Origin: Collinsella sp.
GTDB taxonomy: Bacteria > Actinomycetota > Coriobacteriia > Coriobacteriales > Coriobacteriaceae
Assembly: GCA_018376905.1 (NCBI GenBank)
Contig: JAHAAK010000022.1
Span: 1-39,033, forward strand
Reading direction: 5' to 3'
DNA: 39,033 bases
The notes beneath the pieces are model-generated. The model searched no databases. It saw only the letters and a program-made list of their open reading frames with translations, and had not been told where the DNA came from. How positions within the stretch are numbered: position 1 is the first letter of the stretch; each line of letters starts with the position of its first letter. Both the position numbers and the translations under genes were made by a program. Positions 33,214 to 39,033 of this stretch are shown in pieces.

Positions 33214-35941
33214 GAATCTCGATCTCCTCGGCAGGCAGGGTAAAACGGAAGACGGCCCCATGGGGGTGGTTGTCGCGAACTTCGATGACGCCGCCATGCG
33301 CCTCCACGATGGAGCGGCAGAGCGACAGCCCAAGGCCGATGCTTCGACGCGAATCCACGGGCCGCGTATTGCTTGAGGTGAAGAAGCGCTCAAAGATATG
33401 AGGCTTGTCGCAGTCTGCTACACCCGGCCCATCGTCTGCGACGTCCACCACGATGAACTCACCCTCGCGACGTGCGCTAATGGTGACAGTCGAGTCCTCG
33501 GGCGTGTATTTGAAGGCGTTCATGATGAGATTCGTAAGCACCTGCATGATGAGATGGACGTCGATGCGTACCAGCAGGATGTCGTCAGTGTGCTCGATGG
33601 TGACGGCACGTCCATGCGATGCTTGGGCGACATGGCTGAGGGCGGCCTCGATGACCTCGTCGATGAGCTCGGATGTTAAGTTGAGGCGAATGGTGCCGTC
33701 CTCGACGCGTGTGATGGCGAGGAGGTTTTCCACGGTATCGATAAGCCAGAGGGAGTCGTCGTAGATGGCATCGGCAAGATCGCAGCGTTGTTCGAGGCTG
33801 AGCTTCTCGTCGCTCTTCCGAAGGATTGCCGCAGATCCGGATATAGCCGTGAGGGGTGTCCTCAAATCGTGGCCGATGGAGCGCAAAAGGTTGGCGCGCA
33901 GCTGCTCGTTTTTCGCCAAAACCGCAGCCTCTTCGCGCTCTTGCGCCGCCCGGTCGCTTTCGAGCGCCAAGGCGCATTCGCCTACGATAGATAGGACGAT
34001 CGAATGCTCGAAGGCTTCGATCTCGCGCCCCTCCAGGGCGATGCCGATGACACCGAATACCTTGTCGCCGGTGCGAACCGCGAGGTAGAGACAGCGCGCC
34101 TCAGGCAGGGTCCGCGTGCTTGCGCCCGCGCGCTTGTTGTTGGTGTAGGTCCAGGTTGCAACGGCGCGCTCGTAGTCGGTGAGCAGCGACGCGGATCGGT
34201 TTTCGGTGCCAGCGGACTCATAGAGCGCCTTGCCGAGCGTGCCGTGTTCGGCGGGGTAGAAGACCACGTCGAGTTTTAGCAGTTTGACGAGTTGGTTCAT
34301 GGCGACGCGGGCGCACTCCTCCGCGCTATGGGCTTGCTGCAAGAGCTGGTTCGTTTCGAGGAGTACGCGCGTTTTGAATGCGTTCTCGGCGGAGGTACGG
34401 GCGTTGTCGGCGATGCGCGCAGTTAACTCGCCGGCGACCATAGCGGTAGCGAACATGATGCCGAACGTGACCAGATAGCTTCGGTCGTAGCTGGCGAGCG
34501 AAAACAGAGGCGTGACGAAGCAGAAGTTGTAAAGCACTACAGAGAGCACGCTCGATACGATCGTGCAGATACGCCCCGTCGTGGTGACGGCGGTCAGCAG
34601 GGCCGTGAGGATATAGAGGGATATGATGCTGGAATCGGCAAATCCCAGATGGCGAAAAGCCGTGCCGATCGCCGTGGCGACAAGAGAGAGGGCCAGCGTG
34701 CGAAGCACGTTTCGGCTGCTGGGCGGCTGCAGGGCGAGTGCACGGCGGCGTCCTTTGGACCGGGAGGGCGGAGTTGACTGGTCTGGAATGATGTAAATGT
34801 CGAGGTTCGGGGCGAATGTTATGAGCTGTTCTACGAGAGATTTGCGGCCGAAGAGGGCCTGACGGACGCTGCTGCGCTCGCCCGTGCGCCCCATGACGAT
34901 CTTCGAAATACCCGACAGGCGCGCGAACTCGGAGATCTGAAACGCGATGTCGTCGCCATAGACGGTTTCCATATGTGCTCCGAGCTGCTCGGCTAGGGCG
35001 ATATTGGCTGCAAGCTTGGTGCGCTCATCATCGCTCATGGCTTGCGTGCGCGGGCTCTCTACGAACAGGGCGACGAGCTCGCTGCGAAACGCTTTCGCCA
35101 TGCGTGCGGCGGCACGGACGATGCGGGGATTGGTCGGCGCCGGGGAGACACAGACTAAGATACGCTCCCTGGTGTAGTAGTCACGGTTTCCCAGCACGCG
35201 TGCGGCGTCTGTGAGGTGACCGGTGCGATCGGCGCAGCGGCGCAGTGCGATTTCTCGGAGTGCGGTGAGGTTCTCGACGGTAAAAAAATGCTGTTGCGCT
35301 CGGTCGGCTTGTGCGGGACGGTAGACGAGGCCGGCGCGAAGGCGCTCAAGTAGGTCTTCGGGCTCTATGTCGACGAGCTCGACCTGGTCGGCATCATCGA
35401 AGATACGGTCGGGGATTCGTTCGCTCACGACAACGCCGGTGATGGATGCAACCATGTCGTTTAGGCTTTCGATATGCTGAACGTTCACGGTCGTATAGAC
35501 GTCGATGCCCGCATGTAGAAGTTCCTCGACGTCTTGATAGCGTTTGTCGTGGCGAGACCCCGGCGCATTCGTATGGGCGAGCTCGTCGACAAGGATGAGC
35601 TGAGGGGCGCGTTCGATAGCCGCATCTAGATCGAACTCGCTGAGCGCAATGCCGTTGTGCTCGATGAGTTTACAGGGCACGTTCTCAAGCCCTTGTGCAA
35701 GATGGGCAGTTGCCGGACGTTCGTGCGGCTCGATGTATCCCGCGACGACGTCGACACCTCGCCGCTTGGCGGCGTGGGCGGCTTGAAGCATCGCATAGGT
35801 TTTGCCTGCGCCAGCAGCGTAGCCAAAGAAAATCTTGAGGTGTCCCCGGCTGGTTCGAGCGTCATCGGCGACCTCGTCTTTCTCAATTGCCTTGAGGATG
35901 AGGTCTGGATTGACGCGAGTGTCCGATGCGTTGCGCTGCAT
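33206..35941 (-). CDS. kdpD: Osmosensitive K+ channel histidine kinase KdpD
   Basis: A 911-residue sensor kinase controlling kdp expression in response to potassium. Residues 1-210 are the KdpD N-terminal domain with Walker A GYAAGAGKT (40-48) and DELAHTNAPGSRHDKRYQD. A universal-stress-protein domain follows (ERILVCVSPAPTNPRIVRA to IVMGRTGERS), then the four-helix DUF4118 membrane domain, a GAF-like region, the HisKA domain with SIGHDLRTPLTAISG, and an ATPase domain with VADDGPGV and SIGLGLSLCRSIVEAHGG. The start at 35941, with AGAAAGG upstream, is preferred over the longer frame to 36037. It is slightly longer than E. coli KdpD (894) and overlaps kdpE. The USP domain may bind c-di-AMP, as reported in some Firmicutes; this is not shown here. 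Confidence 0.96.
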   Translation of the reverse strand: MQRNASDTRVNPDLILKAIEKDEVADDARTSRGHLKIFFGYAAGAGKTYAMLQAAHAAKRRGVDVVAGYIEPHERPATAHLAQGLENVPCKLIEHNGIALSEFDLDAAIERAPQLILVDELAHTNAPGSRHDKRYQDVEELLHAGIDVYTTVNVQHIESLNDMVASITGVVVSERIPDRIFDDADQVELVDIEPEDLLERLRAGLVYRPAQADRAQQHFFTVENLTALREIALRRCADRTGHLTDAARVLGNRDYYTRERILVCVSPAPTNPRIVRAAARMAKAFRSELVALFVESPRTQAMSDDERTKLAANIALAEQLGAHMETVYGDDIAFQISEFARLSGISKIVMGRTGERSSVRQALFGRKSLVEQLITFAPNLDIYIIPDQSTPPSRSKGRRRALALQPPSSRNVLRTLALSLVATAIGTAFRHLGFADSSIISLYILTALLTAVTTTGRICTIVSSVLSVVLYNFCFVTPLFSLASYDRSYLVTFGIMFATAMVAGELTARIADNARTSAENAFKTRVLLETNQLLQQAHSAEECARVAMNQLVKLLKLDVVFYPAEHGTLGKALYESAGTENRSASLLTDYERAVATWTYTNNKRAGASTRTLPEARCLYLAVRTGDKVFGVIGIALEGREIEAFEHSIVLSIVGECALALESDRAAQEREEAAVLAKNEQLRANLLRSIGHDLRTPLTAISGSAAILRKSDEKLSLEQRCDLADAIYDDSLWLIDTVENLLAITRVEDGTIRLNLTSELIDEVIEAALSHVAQASHGRAVTIEHTDDILLVRIDVHLIMQVLTNLIMNAFKYTPEDSTVTISARREGEFIVVDVADDGPGVADCDKPHIFERFFTSSNTRPVDSRRSIGLGLSLCRSIVEAHGGVIEVRDNHPHGAVFRFTLPAEEIEIHE

Positions 35942-36052
35942 AGCGTAGCCTTTCTGAAGCGTTGTCCATGCGTGCATACGCGGTGAGGACGCCACTGTAT
36001 GCTCGCGAGGTCGAGTATAGGCGCACTGCAGTCGCAATAGTGCTTTCTACCT

Positions 36053-36070
36053 GCATCTTTACGGCATCTT
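36053..36070. promoter_or_regulatory. Direct repeat upstream of kdpF, candidate KdpE binding site
   Basis: GCATCTT occurs at 36053-36059 and 36064-36070, spaced 11 bases start to start, one helical turn, as OmpR/PhoB-type regulators prefer. It lies about 30 bases before a possible -10 TTTAAT (36100-36105). CGTGAG/CTCACG arms (36075-36094) form a small hairpin in the leader. The divergent region 35942-36185 must hold promoters for both kdpDE and kdpFAB. Confidence 0.5.
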
Positions 36071-36185
36071 AAGGACGTGAGCCCCGGCCCTCACGCCTCT
36101 TTAATCCCTAGAAGCGTTTACTGTCCCCAGGCGCCTGCGAGAGCGGGCGTCCGAGACATCGGACCGCGTGTGAAAGGGGCGGTAA

Positions 36186-36272
36186 ATGGACATCCTCATT
36201 CCCATCATCGGAGTCGTCTGCATTGGACTTCTTATCTATTACATCTACATTCTGATGAGGAGTGATTCGTAA
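36186..36272 (+). CDS. kdpF: KdpF, small stabilising subunit of the Kdp K+-ATPase
   Basis: A 28-residue single-helix membrane peptide, too small for most ORF finders: it starts MDILIPIIGVV, continues with a hydrophobic helix to about residue 22 and ends LMRSDS. E. coli KdpF is 29 residues and stabilises the KdpABC complex. AAAGGGGCGG lies just before the ATG. The stop codon is three bases before the kdpA ATG, so it is the first gene of kdpFAB. The identification rests on size, hydrophobicity and position, since the family has little conserved sequence. Confidence 0.88.
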   Translation: MDILIPIIGVVCIGLLIYYIYILMRSDS

Positions 36273-36275
36273 ACT

Positions 36276-38099
36276 ATGGACGCTGCGATTCAGTACATCT
36301 TGTACTTTGCCGTACTCGTCGTCCTGGCCGTTCCGCTCGGTCGGTTCATGGCCCATATCATGGATGGTGAGCATACGTTCCTGTCGCCTGTGATTGCTCC
36401 TGTGGAGCGTGGCGTCTATCGTCTGCTTCGCATCGACGCGGCAGAACAGATGGGGTGTAGGCGCTATCTGGCGAGCGTGCTGGTCTTTTCGGGGATCGGC
36501 CTCGTGACTCTTGTGGCACTCCAGGCGCTTCAGTCCTTCTTGCCAGACAATCCCCAGCACCTGCCGGGTGTGTCATGGGACCTGTCGTTCAATACGGCTG
36601 CTTCCTTCATAACCAACACCAACTGGCAGTCCTACTCCGGTGAGACCACCCTGTCCTACCTTGTGCAGTTCATGGGTCTCACTGTGCAGAACTTCGTTTC
36701 CGCTGGCACCGGTATCGCGGTCATGTTCGCGCTGATCCGCGGCTTCCGTCAGGTCAAGGAGCAGGGTCTGGGTTCCTTCTGGGTCGACCTCACCCGCACC
36801 GTCCTGTATGTGCTCATCCCGCTGAACCTCGTGTTCGGCATCTGCCTGGCTGCCGGTGGCGTCATCTCCAACTTCCAGCCGGCTCAGAAGGCTGAGCTCG
36901 TAGAACCCGTCGCTGTTCAGCCTAATGCAGACGGCGACTGGAGCGTCATCGACGGCGCCCAGATTGAGGGCGACACGGTCAAGGTCGACGGCAAGGTTGT
37001 CGAGGGCGCGCGCGTGGTCACCGAGCAGTTCCTGCCCCAGGGTCCCGCGGCTCCTCAGGTCGCCATCAAGCAGTCCGGCACCAACGGCGGCGGCTTCTTC
37101 GGCGTGAACTCCGCCCATCCGTATGAGAACCCCAGTGCCTTCACCAACATCATCGAGATGACCAGCCTGCTGCTGATCCCGGCCGCCTGTTGCTTCGCCT
37201 TCGGTATCGGCGTCAAGAACACCAAGCAGGGCAAGGCCATCTTTGCCGCCATGTTCATCCTGCTGGTGATCTTCACCGGCATCATCGCCGTCAACGAGCA
37301 TGCGGGCACCCCGCAGCTGGCCGATGGCGGAGCGGTCAATATCGAGATGACCGACGGCCAGGCCGGCGGCAACATGGAGGGCAAGGAGAGCCGTTTCGGT
37401 ATCGCCTCCTCTTCTACCTGGTCCGCTTTCACGACGGCTGCTTCCAACGGCTCGGTTAACTCCATGCACGACTCCTACACCCCGCTGGGCGGTTTTGTCC
37501 AGATGCTCCAGATTGCTCTGGGCGAGGTCGTCTTCGGCGGCGTGGGCTGCGGCCTGTACGGCATGATCGGCTTCGCCATCCTCACAGTGTTCATCGCCGG
37601 CCTCATGGTCGGACGCACGCCTGAGTTCCTGGGCAAGAAGATCGAGCCGGGCGAGATGCGCTGGGCAGTTGTCCTGTGCTTGGCAACTCCGTTTGCCATT
37701 CTGGTGTGCTCGGCCATCGCCTGCATGGTGCCCGGTCTTGCCGACCAGCTCAACAATGGTGGCGCGCACGGCTTCTCCGAGGCGCTGTATGCCTTCACCT
37801 CATGCGGCGGCAACAACGGCTCGGCGTTTGCAGGCATGAACTGCAACATTCCCTGGATCAACGTCATGCTCGGCCTCGAGATGCTGTTCGCCCGCTTCAT
37901 GCCTATCATCGGTACGCTGGCTATCGCCGGCTCGCTGGCCAAGAAGGGCAAGGTCGCCGAGAGCGCCGGTACCCTGTCTACCACCAACGGCATGTTCGTA
38001 TTCCTGCTCGTGTTCATCGTTCTGCTGATCGGTGCCCTGAGCTTCTTCCCGGCCCTGGCGCTTGGCCCCGTTGCCGAGTTCTTCCAGATGATTGCGTAA
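36276..38099 (+). CDS. kdpA: Potassium-transporting ATPase potassium-binding subunit KdpA
   Basis: The K+-translocating subunit of the KdpFABC pump, a 607-residue protein with about ten membrane helices and four selectivity-filter-like segments: FITNTNWQSYSGE, SGTNGGGFFGVNSAHPYENP, FTSCGGNNGSAFAGM and NSMHDSYTPLGG. It is longer than E. coli KdpA (557). The extra length includes about 25 residues near 225-255 in the extracytoplasmic loop before the second filter, an Asp/Gly-rich stretch with DGDWSVIDGAQIEGD, and a loop near 350-365 (EMTDGQAGGNMEGKES). The ATG follows kdpF by three bases and kdpB starts 16 bases after the stop, behind AAAGGAGGG. Confidence 0.96.
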   Translation: MDAAIQYILYFAVLVVLAVPLGRFMAHIMDGEHTFLSPVIAPVERGVYRLLRIDAAEQMGCRRYLASVLVFSGIGLVTLVALQALQSFLPDNPQHLPGVSWDLSFNTAASFITNTNWQSYSGETTLSYLVQFMGLTVQNFVSAGTGIAVMFALIRGFRQVKEQGLGSFWVDLTRTVLYVLIPLNLVFGICLAAGGVISNFQPAQKAELVEPVAVQPNADGDWSVIDGAQIEGDTVKVDGKVVEGARVVTEQFLPQGPAAPQVAIKQSGTNGGGFFGVNSAHPYENPSAFTNIIEMTSLLLIPAACCFAFGIGVKNTKQGKAIFAAMFILLVIFTGIIAVNEHAGTPQLADGGAVNIEMTDGQAGGNMEGKESRFGIASSSTWSAFTTAASNGSVNSMHDSYTPLGGFVQMLQIALGEVVFGGVGCGLYGMIGFAILTVFIAGLMVGRTPEFLGKKIEPGEMRWAVVLCLATPFAILVCSAIACMVPGLADQLNNGGAHGFSEALYAFTSCGGNNGSAFAGMNCNIPWINVMLGLEMLFARFMPIIGTLAIAGSLAKKGKVAESAGTLSTTNGMFVFLLVFIVLLIGALSFFPALALGPVAEFFQMIA

Positions 38100-38115
38100 A
38101 GGAGGGCGCAGATTT

Positions 38116-39033
38116 ATGACTATGCAAAAAGACATGATGGGCCGCGCGGTCCGCGACTCGTTTGCCAAGCTGGATCCTCGCGTCCAGATTCAAAACCCGG
38201 TCATGTTCCTGGTGTGGCTTTCCGCCGCCATGACCTCCGTCCTGGCCGTCGCTTCCATTTTCGGTGTGCAGGACGCGGGTGTGCCCACCTACTATGTGGT
38301 CGCCATCGCGGTCATCCTGTGGCTTACCGACCTGTTCTCGAACTTCGCCGAGGCGCTTGCCGAGGGCCGCGGTAAAGCCCAGGCCGATTCCCTGCGTGCG
38401 GCCAAGAAGGATGTCGAGGCCCATCGCATCGAGTCCGTTGAGGACAAGGAGCACTTCACCGTCGTTCCCGGCACCGAGCTCACGCGCGGCGACCTGGTGA
38501 TCGTACGCGCCGGCGAGCAGATTCCCGGCGACGGCGACGTCATCGAGGGCGCTGCTTCCGTTGACGAGTCCGCCATCACCGGCGAGTCCGCCCCCGTGGT
38601 CCGCGAGGCCGGCGGCGACCGCTCTGCCGTTACCGGCGGTACCACGGTGCTGTCCGACTGGATCATCGTCAAGATCTCCAGTGAGCCCGGCCAGAGCTTC
38701 CTGGACAAGATGATCGCGATGGTCGAGGGTGCCGCGCGCAAGAAGACCCCTAACGAGATCGCTCTGGAGATCTTCCTGGTGGCCCTCTCCATCGTCTTTA
38801 TCCTGGTCACGCTGGCCCTGTATTGTTACTCCTGCTTCTCGGTCGGTCTTAACGACATGGACAACCCCACGGCCGTGACCACGCTCGTGGCGCTGCTCGT
38901 GTGCCTGGCTCCTACTACCATCGGCGCCCTTCTTTCCGCCATCGGCATCGCCGGCATGAGCCGTCTGAACGAGGCCAACGTGCTGGCCATGTCCGGCCGC
39001 GCCATCGAGGCCGCCGGCGACGTCGACATCCTC
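38116..39033 (+). CDS. kdpB: Potassium-transporting ATPase ATP-binding subunit KdpB (5' part, cut by window end)
   Basis: P-type ATPase subunit that powers KdpFABC. The 306 codons present cover the N-terminal helices (FVW-like NPVMFLVWLSAAMTSVLAV), WLTDLFSNFAEALAEGRGKA, the actuator domain with the dephosphorylation motif VDESAITGESAPVV, and the next helices with LLVCLAPTTIGALLSAIG. The window ends at AAGDVDIL, immediately before the expected catalytic DKTGT, so the phosphorylation, nucleotide and final membrane domains, as well as kdpC, lie beyond. GGAGGG precedes the ATG; a second ATG two codons later is possible. Confidence 0.95.
   Translation, partial: MTMQKDMMGRAVRDSFAKLDPRVQIQNPVMFLVWLSAAMTSVLAVASIFGVQDAGVPTYYVVAIAVILWLTDLFSNFAEALAEGRGKAQADSLRAAKKDVEAHRIESVEDKEHFTVVPGTELTRGDLVIVRAGEQIPGDGDVIEGAASVDESAITGESAPVVREAGGDRSAVTGGTTVLSDWIIVKISSEPGQSFLDKMIAMVEGAARKKTPNEIALEIFLVALSIVFILVTLALYCYSCFSVGLNDMDNPTAVTTLVALLVCLAPTTIGALLSAIGIAGMSRLNEANVLAMSGRAIEAAGDVDIL

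Noticed and set aside
35942..36185. c-di-AMP (ydaO-type) riboswitch before kdpFAB
   Set aside because: The gap is short and I saw none of the conserved ydaO core segments; only a small hairpin and a direct repeat are present.

Overview
The window looks like chromosome from a high-GC gut actinobacterium of class Coriobacteriia, most likely Collinsella or a close relative. This is inferred from the GC-rich codon use, the gene set (LarA/LarD/LarB/LarC lactate racemization genes, tandem FeoA with FeoB, an EbgA/EbgC beta-galactosidase, Kdp) and the structured intergenic repeats. I recognised no rRNA, tRNA, CRISPR array, prophage or intact transposase. Nearly all of it is ordinary housekeeping and transport genes; the unusual content lies between the genes.

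Layout. 1-5334: two tandem YhgE/Pip-type membrane proteins, bracketed by two copies of a structured repeat in opposite orientation. 5674-8303: an EamA transporter, an M20 amidohydrolase and the 3' remnant of an MFS transporter. 8339-12991: stacked hairpins, then hisS and ppc. 13013-18677: a lactate racemization region with larA and the lactate/glycerol channel larD on the plus strand, facing larB-larC-tetR on the minus strand. A second structured repeat lies before larA and again between the converging operons. 18714-21392: serB and aspS, divergent. 21491-26558: a palindrome cluster, a LacI-type repressor and a divergent ebgA-ebgC operon with three near-identical operators. 26712-28845: an APC amino-acid permease, a long AT-rich inverted repeat and a stand-alone HPr. 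29081-32441: feoA-feoA-feoB plus a FeoB-associated Cys-rich protein, with dyads resembling iron-repressor boxes. 32509-39033: kdpE and kdpD (minus strand) divergent from kdpF-kdpA-kdpB, with kdpB cut by the window end.

How the genes work together. LarA interconverts D- and L-lactate with a nickel-pincer cofactor. LarB and LarC are two of its three biosynthetic enzymes; larE is not in this window, and LarC here ends before its usual C-terminal domain. LarD would carry lactic acid or glycerol. EbgA/EbgC hydrolyse lactose-like sugars under a LacI-type repressor. Feo imports ferrous iron and Kdp imports potassium under a sensor kinase/response regulator pair.

The most notable non-genic signal is a set of different families of intergenic nested palindromes. 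Two families occur twice here. In both, the stems differ in sequence between copies yet keep pairing, while the unpaired or internal strands are invariant. This suggests selection on a folded RNA or single-stranded DNA rather than on primary sequence alone.
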